From assembly GCF_900156825.1 (NCBI RefSeq), contig NZ_FTOV01000001.1:124001-188000 (forward strand): 64,000 nucleotides of DNA, given 5' to 3'. The notes under the pieces were generated by a model. That model made no database searches and was not told the origin of the DNA. It worked only from the letters and a program-made list of their open reading frames with translations. Shown one piece after another: positions 17,460 through 25,935 of the stretch. The translations under genes were made by a program, and so were the position numbers. Every line of letters begins with the position of its first letter. The stretch's first letter is position 1. The stretch is from Chryseobacterium gambrini (lineage in GTDB: Bacteria > Bacteroidota > Bacteroidia > Flavobacteriales > Weeksellaceae).

Positions 17460-18581
17460 TTAATTTTTAATGCTTTCCTGATGTGGTTTTACTTCTACCG
17501 GATTTTCTGTGTTGTTATAATAAAGCCATTCAATCGCTCTCGGGAATTCCTGTGACCAGTAAAATTCGCTGTGCGTACCTTCCGGATTGATGCTTGTTCT
17601 GAATTCAAAATCAAATAGATTTTTCTTCTCCCAGCGTTTTAAATATTCTTCAAAAATATGGATTCTCTTTACCATTTTCGAACCTTCCTGACCGCCCCCG
17701 TAAAGATAGATTTTCGTTTTAAAAGGAACTCTGAAATTCATCATCGGAAAATTGTTGTTCGGTTCCACCCAAAGTGAAGGGGAAAATATCAACAGTTTGG
17801 AGTAGACTTCAGGATAAAGAAAACCGCTGTAAATACTGATGAGTGCGCCGAGAGAACTTCCTCCGATACCGGTGTTGTCACGATCTCTTTTGGTACGGTA
17901 AGTCTGGTCGACGTAAGGTTTTAGAGTGTCTGTAATAAAACGGATGTATTTTTTACCTTCCGATCCGTTCGCGACATTGTCGTTATCAAAAATATATTCT
18001 TTAATCCTTTCTTCGCTTCCGTGTTCTACCGCAATGATGATGACATCTCCACGACCGTATTCTGAGAGAATGGAAAGTTTTTTATCGATTTCCCAGTTTC
18101 CGTAGCCGCTTCCTTCATTAAATAAATTCTGTGCATCCTGAAGATAAAGAACAGGATATTTTTTGTCTGAAACATAATAATCATAGGGTAGAAGTGCCCA
18201 TATTTTTCTGTAACGGTCTAACTGCGGAATATAAAATTCCTCCGAAATAATTTCTGCAATCGGAAAATATTCATCTTTAAAAGGTCCCCAGTTCAATCGC
18301 CATTTCTCAACAATGTCCGATGTTTTTCCTGCCGCTTTTGAAGCTTTTTTATTAGGAGTAATGCTTCCGTACTTATCGAGTTCTACATTTTCCCAGCCTC
18401 CTTTTGTAAATTTATACTCTACAATATCCGGTAAAAGGGCATCGTCGATTTCGATAAAATAGTTTTGGGTGTCTTTTTGTGTAAGTTGAAAGTTGTAGTC
18501 TTTCGGGTTCCAATTGTTGAAATTTCCTGTGATATAAACAGTTCTTTCATCACTTTCTGCTGTATAAAGTTCAAACTTCAT
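17460..18581 (-). CDS. Esterase with N-terminal CBM48-like domain
   Basis: A 373-residue two-domain protein without signal peptide. Residues 1-98 form an immunoglobulin-like fold of the CBM48/glycogen-recognition type (TVYITGNFNNWNPKDY at 14-29 is the hallmark, and the same motif occurs in the branching enzyme across the divergent promoter). Residues 105-370 are an esterase D/Fes-type alpha/beta hydrolase with nucleophile Ser243 in IGGSSLG and a catalytic His in EGTHSEFYW near 345. Such fusions act on acylated carbohydrates or siderophore esters. Being divergent from the glycogen operon, it may act on glycogen-associated esters, or it may belong with the downstream amidoligase block; sequence alone cannot settle this. 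Confidence 0.85.
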   Translation of the reverse strand: MKFELYTAESDERTVYITGNFNNWNPKDYNFQLTQKDTQNYFIEIDDALLPDIVEYKFTKGGWENVELDKYGSITPNKKASKAAGKTSDIVEKWRLNWGPFKDEYFPIAEIISEEFYIPQLDRYRKIWALLPYDYYVSDKKYPVLYLQDAQNLFNEGSGYGNWEIDKKLSILSEYGRGDVIIIAVEHGSEERIKEYIFDNDNVANGSEGKKYIRFITDTLKPYVDQTYRTKRDRDNTGIGGSSLGALISIYSGFLYPEVYSKLLIFSPSLWVEPNNNFPMMNFRVPFKTKIYLYGGGQEGSKMVKRIHIFEEYLKRWEKKNLFDFEFRTSINPEGTHSEFYWSQEFPRAIEWLYYNNTENPVEVKPHQESIKN

Positions 18582-18672
18582 CCGTGTTTTTCGTAAAATT
18601 AAAGCCTAAATTTATAAAAAATCTTTTTATGACAAATAATTTTAAAACGATAAACACTGAATAAAAAAGCGT

Positions 18673-18680
18673 TATATTTG
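18673..18680 (+). promoter_or_regulatory. Promoter box of the glycogen operon
   Basis: TATATTTG is an exact box in the 215-nt region between the divergent esterase gene and glgB. It would give a leader of about 110 nt before glgB. No clear TTG is found upstream. Confidence 0.5.
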
Positions 18681-18796
18681 ATAGAAACAAGTACTGCAAA
18701 GAGTTTAACATAATAATTTATTCAAAATTTATTAATGATTATTGCAGATATTTTTTGTAGTTTCAAGAAAAATATAAAAATTAAATCAAAACCGTG

Positions 18797-20746
18797 ATGA
18801 ATTCGGTTAAAACATATACTCTTTTTACGGATCAGGATGTTTACCTTTTTAAAGAAGGTAAGCATTACAAGCTGTACGATAAATTCGGCGCACATTCCGC
18901 TGAAAAAGATGGGGTGAAAGGAGTGTATTTCTCTGTCTGGGCTCCCAACGCGAAGAAAGTTTCGGTAATCGGAAATTTCAACAACTGGAATCATAAAGAT
19001 CATATTCTGTTTCCGAGATGGGACGAATCCGGAATCTGGGAAGGCTTCATTGCAGGTTTAACGTGGGGAACTTTGTATAAATATGCTATAGAAACGCCGC
19101 GCGGAGAAATTTTAGAAAAAAGTGATCCTTATGCCCTAAGCTGGGAACAGAATCTTCAGGCTGCCTCATTGGTTTCCACCACTTGGTACGAATGGAAAGA
19201 TAAAGACTGGCTGGAAAACCGCTGGAAAAAAAATACGTTAAATGCTCCGTTGTCTGTTTATGAACTGCATCTGGGCTCTTGGGTAAGAGAAGGAGACGAT
19301 CCGAAAAAGTTTCTGAATTACCGCGATATCGGGAAAAAACTCGTTCCTTATATTAAAGAAATGGGCTTTACCCATGTAGAATTTATGCCGGTGATGGAAT
19401 ATCCTTACGATCCGAGTTGGGGATATCAGATTACAGGTTTTTACGCAGCGACTTCACGTTTCGGTTCACCACAGGATTTAATGTCTTTGATTGATGAGCT
19501 TCACCAAAACGGAATCGGTGTGATTTTAGACTGGGTTCCTTCACATTTTCCGGGTGATGCAAACGGTTTGCACAGATTTGACGGTTCTTACCTGTACGAA
19601 CATGAAGATCCCAGAAAAGGCTTTCATCCTGACTGGAAATCATATATTTTCAACTACGGAAGAAGTGAAGTGAAATCTTTTCTGATTTCGAATGCCATGT
19701 TTTGGCTGGAACGCTATCATGCAGACGGATTACGTGTAGATGCGGTAACTTCCATGCTTCACCTCGATTATTCCCGAAATGAAGGAGAATGGGAACCGAA
19801 TATTTACGGAGGAAATGTAAATCTCGAAGCAAAAGCATTTTTGCAGGATTTCAATACCGCAGTTTATAAAGAATTTGGAGATAATATCATTACCATTGCA
19901 GAAGAAAGTTCAGATTTTCCTATGCTTACAAAGCCTGTTCATGACGGCGGAGTAGGATTTGGAATGAAATGGATGATGGGATGGATGCACGATACGCTGG
20001 ATTATTTTAAAGAAGAACACGAGAACAGAAAGTTTCATCACCATAAATTAACTTTCGCTTCCATGTATATGTATAATGAAAATTATATGATGCCTTTGTC
20101 GCATGACGAAGTGGTACACGGAAAAGCGAGTCTCATTTATAAAATGAAAGGCGATGAATGGCAGAAATTTGCCAATCTTCGCGCTTTGTATGTATATATG
20201 TTTACGCATCCCGGAGCAAAACTGCTTTTTATGGGCGATGAATTCGGGCAGACCAGTGAATGGAATTTTAAGCAGAGTCTGGATTGGCATTTGCTGGAAT
20301 ATCCTGTTCATAAAGGTTTGCAGACATTAGTGAAAGATCTTAATCACCTTTACAGATATGAAACGGCTTTCTATGAAAATCAGTTCAGCAGGGAAGGCTT
20401 TGAATGGGTGGAAGCAGATGATCTGGAAAATTCTGTATATGTCTATTTGAGGAAAGGAAAGAAAAAAGATGATGTTTTTATGGTGATTCTCAATCTGAAG
20501 CCTGAAGTTCTGGATTATAAAATTGGGGTGAATGCAGCGAGTCATTGGGAGATTATTTTCAATTCTGATGATGAACGGTATTCGGGAAGCGGTTATAAGC
20601 CTGAAATTTTCAGTGAACAGTATGAGGAATACATGAATCACCAGAAATCCATCAGCGTAAGTCTGCCGCCGCTTTCAGGAATTATTTTGAAAAGAAAAGA
20701 CAAAAAGTACAATAAGCATAACAGAATCAAACAACATAAAAAGTAA
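18797..20746 (+). CDS. glgB: 1,4-alpha-glucan branching enzyme
   Basis: The product has about 649 residues: an N-terminal CBM48 domain (about 25-125, with VSVIGNFNNWNHKDH), then a GH13 catalytic barrel. GH13 motifs seen are DWVPSHFP, GLRVDAVTSMLHLDYSR (nucleophile Asp), IAEESSDFP (acid Glu) and LPLSHDEVVHGK. The last 100 residues are the C-terminal beta domain, then a basic tail. It introduces alpha-1,6 branches during glycogen synthesis. A GTG at 18794 precedes the ATG at 18797 directly; the ATG is chosen. Its TAA overlaps the next ATG by one base, so translation is probably coupled. Confidence 0.95.
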   Translation: MNSVKTYTLFTDQDVYLFKEGKHYKLYDKFGAHSAEKDGVKGVYFSVWAPNAKKVSVIGNFNNWNHKDHILFPRWDESGIWEGFIAGLTWGTLYKYAIETPRGEILEKSDPYALSWEQNLQAASLVSTTWYEWKDKDWLENRWKKNTLNAPLSVYELHLGSWVREGDDPKKFLNYRDIGKKLVPYIKEMGFTHVEFMPVMEYPYDPSWGYQITGFYAATSRFGSPQDLMSLIDELHQNGIGVILDWVPSHFPGDANGLHRFDGSYLYEHEDPRKGFHPDWKSYIFNYGRSEVKSFLISNAMFWLERYHADGLRVDAVTSMLHLDYSRNEGEWEPNIYGGNVNLEAKAFLQDFNTAVYKEFGDNIITIAEESSDFPMLTKPVHDGGVGFGMKWMMGWMHDTLDYFKEEHENRKFHHHKLTFASMYMYNENYMMPLSHDEVVHGKASLIYKMKGDEWQKFANLRALYVYMFTHPGAKLLFMGDEFGQTSEWNFKQSLDWHLLEYPVHKGLQTLVKDLNHLYRYETAFYENQFSREGFEWVEADDLENSVYVYLRKGKKKDDVFMVILNLKPEVLDYKIGVNAASHWEIIFNSDDERYSGSGYKPEIFSEQYEEYMNHQKSISVSLPPLSGIILKRKDKKYNKHNRIKQHKK

Positions 20747-21300
20747 TGATTCAGTTATTAGAAATTTTAGGAAAAGACTATGAAAGTCTTAAGGATGTCA
20801 TTATAAGGACGGATTTCGACAGTGAAACTCTGGAGTCGTTTTCGAAAGCCGGAATTAATGCTCCTGTAAGTGAAGGGAAATTTAATGAGGATTTATATTT
20901 TTTTACTTTTAAAATTGAAACATATAAAATAGAGTTTCTAAGAAACAAGATTTGTCAGATTGATTTCATCGGAGATAAAAATAAAACTCTGGAAATCATA
21001 GATTATCTTAGAACGATTAAGGACTTTGAGTTTAAGTTTATCAGCAGACAGCAGGTTGAAGAAACGGAATGGGAAATAATGGATGACAATACAGAAGAGG
21101 AGAGTTTCACGGAATTCAAAAGAAAGCGTTTTGAATTTGATCCTTCTTCCCAATTTGATGCGAATAATATAGATAAATACAGCTTTATGGCTTTTCGGTC
21201 AGATGATGTAAACATTATAATCAAAGAAGAGTTTACAGAAAACAGACCCTTTTTTGTATTTGAGATTTATAAATCCCCGAATATCGAAGATTTTAATTAA
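20746..21300 (+). CDS. Hypothetical protein between glgB and glgA
   Basis: A 184-residue soluble protein that I do not recognise. It has alternating strand-like and charged stretches, many Phe and acidic residues, and no membrane segment or signal peptide. Its start codon overlaps the glgB stop (TAATG) and its stop is 28 nt before glgA, so it is inside the glycogen operon and translation is likely coupled to glgB. It may be a regulator or scaffold of glycogen metabolism in this lineage; this is inferred from position only. Confidence 0.75.
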   Translation: MIQLLEILGKDYESLKDVIIRTDFDSETLESFSKAGINAPVSEGKFNEDLYFFTFKIETYKIEFLRNKICQIDFIGDKNKTLEIIDYLRTIKDFEFKFISRQQVEETEWEIMDDNTEEESFTEFKRKRFEFDPSSQFDANNIDKYSFMAFRSDDVNIIIKEEFTENRPFFVFEIYKSPNIEDFN

Positions 21301-21328
21301 GATATAAATAATAAACGAGAGAGAAAAA

Positions 21329-22735
21329 ATGATCATTTATCATCTAAGTACGGAATGTTATCCGGTGGCAAAAGTAGGCGGTTTGGCAGATGTGGTGGGA
21401 GCTTTACCAAAATATCAGAATAAAATTAAAGATATTGATGCGAAGGTGGTTATGCCTTGGTACAACAAATCTTTCGTGCATGATCATGAGTTTGACATAG
21501 TTTTTGATGGCTTCATTCACCAGGGTCCAAGTATGCTTCAGGTACAGGTTTTAAAGGAAAAAACCAATGCTTTGGGCTTTGAGCTTTTTATGGTAAGAAT
21601 TCCGGGACTTTTGGATAGAGATAATCCTTACGGATATTCGGATGAAAGTTTTCAGTTTTTAGCTTTTCAGCACGGAGCGCTTCATTGGCTGAGTGCGATG
21701 GGAATCCGACCGGATGTTTTGCATTGTCATGATTATCACACAGGACTGGTTCCTTTCATGATTGAGCATTGCCCTGAATTTTCATTTTTAAAAGGCGTAA
21801 AAACCATCGGAACAATCCACAATGGCGAATATCAGGGAATGATGAGCTGGGAAATGGCGAATTATATGCCGTCATTCGATCAGTATAAATGGGGATTGCT
21901 GGACTGGAACGGAGTCATAAATCCTTTGGCAAGTATGATTAAATGTGCCAATGCTTTTACAACGGTTTCGCAGGGGTATCTTGAAGAACTTTTTGTAAGC
22001 TTCAGAGGTCTGGAAAGCCTTGTTCGTGATGAATTCGGGAAAGCCTACGGAATCATTAACGGAATTGACACGGAAGTCTGGAATCCGGAAACCGATCCGA
22101 TGCTGGATTTTAATTTTAACGTTAAAAATGCCATTGCCCAGAAGAAAAAGAATAAAGAAAGACTTTGTAAAGAATACGGCTTGAAGCAGGAACTTCCGTT
22201 GTTTGCCTTCATCGGAAGATTTGCCACAGAGAAAGGAGCAGATTTTCTTCCCGATGTGGTCTGGAAAAGCATTAAGCAGAGTTATGGTGCTTTAAATATC
22301 ATGATTCTGGGATCCGGAAATTCTTATATTGAAAATAAACTGAAAGAGTATGATTATGTTTACAGCAATTTCGCTCTGGATCTTGGATATAAGGAACATC
22401 TTTCCCATAAAATATACGCTTCGGCGGACTTTTTGCTAATGCCGTCGAGAGTAGAACCATGCGGTCTTAACCAGATGTACTCCATGAGATACGGAACCGT
22501 TCCGATTGTGCGGTATACAGGAGGGTTAAGAGACACGGTGGAAGATGTTTCCACAGGTGGAGCGGGAATTAATTTTACGTTTCCGGGAGTAGACGATATT
22601 ATCCATGCAATGAACAGAGCTTTATTGGTTTACAATAAAAAAGGTGAAATGGAAAATTTAATCCGTGCTAATATGAATTTTGACTTTGCATGGGAAAAAT
22701 CAGCCGAAAAATACATAGCTTTATATAAGAATTAA
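21329..22735 (+). CDS. glgA: Glycogen synthase
   Basis: A 468-residue GT5 glycosyltransferase. The N-terminal ADP-glucose binding motif is KVGGLADVVGALP (residues 15-27), and the C-terminal Rossmann domain carries FIGRFATEKGADFLPD, followed by MPSRVEPCGLNQMYSMRYGTVPIVRYTGGL with the catalytic Glu of the E-x7-E region. The enzyme transfers glucose from ADP-glucose to growing glycogen. Length matches bacterial GlgA. It follows the unknown 184-residue gene by 28 nt and is followed, 3 nt after its stop, by a lipoprotein gene. Confidence 0.95.
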   Translation: MIIYHLSTECYPVAKVGGLADVVGALPKYQNKIKDIDAKVVMPWYNKSFVHDHEFDIVFDGFIHQGPSMLQVQVLKEKTNALGFELFMVRIPGLLDRDNPYGYSDESFQFLAFQHGALHWLSAMGIRPDVLHCHDYHTGLVPFMIEHCPEFSFLKGVKTIGTIHNGEYQGMMSWEMANYMPSFDQYKWGLLDWNGVINPLASMIKCANAFTTVSQGYLEELFVSFRGLESLVRDEFGKAYGIINGIDTEVWNPETDPMLDFNFNVKNAIAQKKKNKERLCKEYGLKQELPLFAFIGRFATEKGADFLPDVVWKSIKQSYGALNIMILGSGNSYIENKLKEYDYVYSNFALDLGYKEHLSHKIYASADFLLMPSRVEPCGLNQMYSMRYGTVPIVRYTGGLRDTVEDVSTGGAGINFTFPGVDDIIHAMNRALLVYNKKGEMENLIRANMNFDFAWEKSAEKYIALYKN

Positions 22736-22738
22736 ATC

Positions 22739-23272
22739 GTGAAAAAGCTGTATTTTCTATTTTTATTAATGATCGTTTTTTCCTGTCATCAAAAAGAGGA
22801 AGCGATGATCCATAAAGACGGATACTATTGGTTTTTAACTTATGGACTTCCGGATTTTCAGAGAGAAGAATTTGAAAAAACAGTTAACAAGAAATGGAAA
22901 ATAAAAACAGTAAGGGTTGCTGGATGCGTAGTTACCCAAGAATTGATGGACAGTGTAAGATCTGAAAATAAAAAAACAAATCTAGCTCTTCAAAAAAGAT
23001 ATGGCAAGAACTGGAAAGATTTATATGATAAGGATATTCAGGATTATACAATGAAACAAGTGGACATCATGGATGTTTTAATCACCAATAAAGTATTCAG
23101 AAAAGAACTGGCTAAGCATAAGATTGAAATTGATGATCTGAATAAAGATGCTGAAGAGTTGGGCAGACCGGACTTTTATAAAGTAAATATTAACAAAATA
23201 TATCCTGAAAACGGGATTGCATTTACAGTAAATGTAGATTTAAAAAACAGAACAGTAAACCTAATAAAATAA
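22739..23272 (+). CDS. Hypothetical lipoprotein in the glycogen operon
   Basis: A 177-residue protein with a short lipoprotein signal (KKLYFLFLLMIVFSC, lipid-modified Cys at about 16), then a charged, lysine-rich soluble domain. It starts with GTG, 3 nt after the glgA stop. I do not know the family. A membrane-anchored lipoprotein in the middle of an operon for a cytoplasmic polymer is unexpected and has no obvious part in the pathway. It could have arrived by insertion between glgA and glgC without breaking the operon. Confidence 0.75.
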   Translation: MKKLYFLFLLMIVFSCHQKEEAMIHKDGYYWFLTYGLPDFQREEFEKTVNKKWKIKTVRVAGCVVTQELMDSVRSENKKTNLALQKRYGKNWKDLYDKDIQDYTMKQVDIMDVLITNKVFRKELAKHKIEIDDLNKDAEELGRPDFYKVNINKIYPENGIAFTVNVDLKNRTVNLIK

Positions 23273-23287
23273 AACGCAAGATAAACT

Positions 23288-24556
23288 ATGAATCGCAATG
23301 TAATTTCCATTGTTTTAGGAGGAGGTAGAGGAACCAGATTGTTCCCACTTACGTATTCAAGATCCAAACCGGCTGTACCCATCGCGGGAAAATACAGATT
23401 GGTGGATATTCCTATTTCCAACTGTTTAAATTCAGGATTAAATAAAATTCTGGTTTTAACGCAGTTCAATTCAGCTTCATTAAATTCACATATCAAAAAT
23501 TCTTATCATTTTGATATTTTCAGCAAAGGTTTTGTAGATATTTTGGCTGCGGAACAGAACGTTGAAAACGACAGTTGGTATCAGGGAACCGCAGATGCAG
23601 TTCGCCAGTCGATGAAGCACCTTGAAAAGTACGATTATGATTACATCCTGATTCTTTCAGGAGACCAGTTGTACCAGATGGATTTCAGGGAAATGCTGAA
23701 TTTTCATATTGAAAAAGGAGGCGATGTAACCATTGCCACCATTCCGGTGAATGCAAAAGATGCTACAGGTTTCGGAATTTTAAGTTCGGATGACGAAGGC
23801 AATATCACTTCGTTTGTGGAAAAACCGGGGTATGATCTTTTAGAAGGATTAAAATCTGAAGTTTCGGAAGAAAATAAACATGTCGGAAAAGAATATCTGG
23901 CTTCCATGGGAATTTATATCTTCACGAAAAGCATCCTGAAAAAGATGTTTGATGAAGGAGCAGGAGATGATTTCGGAAAAGATATCATTCCGAATTCCAT
24001 CGGAAAATACACAACATTAAGCTATCAGTATGAAGGGTATTGGACGGATATAGGAACCATTGAATCCTTCTACGAAGCCAATCTCGATCTTTGTCAGGAT
24101 TTTCCTAAGTTCAATTTATTTTCCTCTTCGCCTGTCTTTACACGCGCAAGAATGCTTCCGCCATCAAAAGTAAACGGTTCTTATGTAAGCAAAGCTGTTT
24201 TTGGCGACGGATGCATCATTCTGGCAGATAAAATTGAAAATTCTGTCATCGGAAACAGAACCAGAATAGACAAAGGAAGTACGATTGTAAATTCTTATGT
24301 GATGGGAGCCGATTTTTATCAGGATACCACAGAAATTGTGAAGAATGACAGAAACGGACAGCCGAACATGGGAATCGGGAAGTATTGCTATATTGAGAAA
24401 GCCATTTTGGATAAAAACTGCTACATCGGCGATAATGTGAGAATTATTGGTGGAAAACATATTCAGGACGGAGATTACGGAACACATTCTGTACAGGACG
24501 GAATTATCGTGGTGAAAAAAGGAGCGGTTATAAAACCGGGAACTCATATTGGTTAA
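23288..24556 (+). CDS. glgC: Glucose-1-phosphate adenylyltransferase
   Basis: A 422-residue ADP-glucose pyrophosphorylase. The N-terminal nucleotidyltransferase domain has GGGRGTRLFPLTYSRSKPAVPIAG (about 10-33) and the later GDQLYQMDF segment with a catalytic Asp; the C-terminal third is a left-handed beta-helix with repeated hexapeptides. It makes ADP-glucose for GlgA and is usually the allosterically regulated step. It is the last gene of the operon that begins at glgB, 15 nt after the lipoprotein. Confidence 0.95.
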   Translation: MNRNVISIVLGGGRGTRLFPLTYSRSKPAVPIAGKYRLVDIPISNCLNSGLNKILVLTQFNSASLNSHIKNSYHFDIFSKGFVDILAAEQNVENDSWYQGTADAVRQSMKHLEKYDYDYILILSGDQLYQMDFREMLNFHIEKGGDVTIATIPVNAKDATGFGILSSDDEGNITSFVEKPGYDLLEGLKSEVSEENKHVGKEYLASMGIYIFTKSILKKMFDEGAGDDFGKDIIPNSIGKYTTLSYQYEGYWTDIGTIESFYEANLDLCQDFPKFNLFSSSPVFTRARMLPPSKVNGSYVSKAVFGDGCIILADKIENSVIGNRTRIDKGSTIVNSYVMGADFYQDTTEIVKNDRNGQPNMGIGKYCYIEKAILDKNCYIGDNVRIIGGKHIQDGDYGTHSVQDGIIVVKKGAVIKPGTHIG

Positions 24557-24718
24557 AAGACTGGATGTTTGACGCTGGAAGAGGGGAAATATTGAAGTTT
24601 AACTTAAATTAATTTTAATGATAAATATGGTTTTTGGTGAAGATAATTTTCAAAACTAAACCATCATAACTAAACTTCCGACATCACTTCCTCTATCTTC
24701 CATCCCAAAATAATTAAA

Positions 24719-24751
24719 ACAGAGTGATCAGTATATTGGTCACTCTTGTTA
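24719..24751. terminator. Hairpin after glgC that overlaps the next promoter
   Basis: GAGTGATCA pairs with TGGTCACTC (one G-T pair) around a GTATAT loop, with AACA and TTGTT extending the stem, followed by a T-rich run. It lies about 165 nt after glgC and just upstream of the promoter box at 24759. The right arm contains the TTG-rich part of that promoter. Confidence 0.5.
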
Positions 24752-24766
24752 TTTTCTATATTTTTG
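24736..24766 (+). promoter_or_regulatory. Promoter of the SRPBCC gene, apparently leaderless
   Basis: TTG at 24736-24738 and TATTTTTG at 24759-24766 are 20 nt apart. The box ends 4 nt before the ATG at 24771, so transcription should start at or next to the start codon. Confidence 0.6.
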
Positions 24767-24770
24767 TACA

Positions 24771-25811
24771 ATGCGTTTTTTTAAAATCATAGCGGTAATT
24801 ATTGTCTTGCTGATCGGAGCTTATTCGGCTTCGATGTATTATTTTGTGGATGAAAGCAAAGATTTCAAAATAGAAAAGGAGATCGATTATCCTTTGGAAA
24901 AAGTCTTTTTACAGTTCAATAACCTGCAGCATTTTACGCGATGGAACAATTTCTTTACAAGTTCTCAGTCTATTGATATTGATTATTATACGCCGTATGA
25001 AGGACAGGGAAGTTCCATCAGCTATGTAGACCCTAAAAACGATACGGATGGCGAAATGTTTATCCGTTACGAAAACCCGAATAAATCTCTAAGATATCAA
25101 CTTTTTGAAGAAAAAAATGAAAGCCCGACTGTTGTCGACGTTAAATTTAAAGCGGTGTCCGCTGAAAAAACCAAAATTACATGGGTTGTTCATACCCCGA
25201 AACTTTCTGTTTTAAGAAGAGTTGAAAATTTCTGGACCGAAGACCGTTTTGCCGAAAACATCAACAAAAGTATGGCAAATCTTAAAAATGTTTTGGGTAA
25301 TAAAGTGGAAAAAGACAATCAGATGGCTTCAATAAAATACGACAGTCTGATGGTTGAAAATGAAGAAGAAAAATTATTGCTGGGAATAAACGTAAGTACT
25401 TCCAACAAAAAAGATGCGCTTTACAAGAATATTGTGATGAATTATAACAAAATTTATAATTACACCACGATGGATCTGGGCAAAAAAGATGATGAATTCG
25501 GTTTCCCGATGCTCATTACAGACGCAGATAATTACAAAGATAAAGAAGTATCCTATTTTCTGGGGATTCCTCTTTCTAAAAAGTTTGGGGTTACAGATAA
25601 TAACTTCAGTTTCAGAACCATTAATCCAACCCAGAACTATGTGATGTATTACAAAGGAAACTATGCAGGAAGAGTAAAGGCTATACAACAATTAATCCAG
25701 AAAGCCAAGAAAGACGAGATGCGTTTTAATGATATTCGTCAGACTTTTCTCGAACGCCCGACGGAAGATCAGGATGTCAATATGAAGCTCTCATTATCAG
25801 TATTTAAGTAA
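24771..25811 (+). CDS. SRPBCC superfamily membrane-anchored protein
   Basis: A 346-residue protein with an N-terminal signal anchor (about 5-27) followed by an SRPBCC/polyketide-cyclase-like domain (about 35-180; the opening FKIEKEIDYPLEKVFLQFNN and the NKSMANLKNVL helix are typical). Residues 190-346 form a second domain of unknown type. The SRPBCC fold binds hydrophobic ligands in a deep cavity; the ligand is unknown. The domain would lie in the periplasm if the anchor is uncleaved. The mRNA appears to be leaderless. Confidence 0.8.
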   Translation: MRFFKIIAVIIVLLIGAYSASMYYFVDESKDFKIEKEIDYPLEKVFLQFNNLQHFTRWNNFFTSSQSIDIDYYTPYEGQGSSISYVDPKNDTDGEMFIRYENPNKSLRYQLFEEKNESPTVVDVKFKAVSAEKTKITWVVHTPKLSVLRRVENFWTEDRFAENINKSMANLKNVLGNKVEKDNQMASIKYDSLMVENEEEKLLLGINVSTSNKKDALYKNIVMNYNKIYNYTTMDLGKKDDEFGFPMLITDADNYKDKEVSYFLGIPLSKKFGVTDNNFSFRTINPTQNYVMYYKGNYAGRVKAIQQLIQKAKKDEMRFNDIRQTFLERPTEDQDVNMKLSLSVFK

Positions 25812-25881
25812 ATTCTGCAGATTTATTTCTTTTATAGTTTTTTTAATACTTTAAAGGCTGTTCAGAATCGGTTTTTTTTAT

Positions 25882-25889
25882 TAAATTTG
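25882..25889 (+). promoter_or_regulatory. Promoter box of sucA
   Basis: TAAATTTG is an exact box, 46 nt before the sucA start. The region at the -33 distance reads CTGTTC, an imperfect TTG. Confidence 0.5.
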
Positions 25890-25935
25890 AAGCTTAATTC
25901 TACAAACAAATTTTAATAACAGATAAACTGTAATA

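Noticed and set aside
9054..18581. The ATP-grasp cluster as a graspetide (RiPP) locus
   Set aside because: No short precursor gene with a leader and Thr/Glu/Lys core is visible in any of the gaps (at most 160 nt), and the presence of GCS2 and an amidotransferase fits free-substrate chemistry better.
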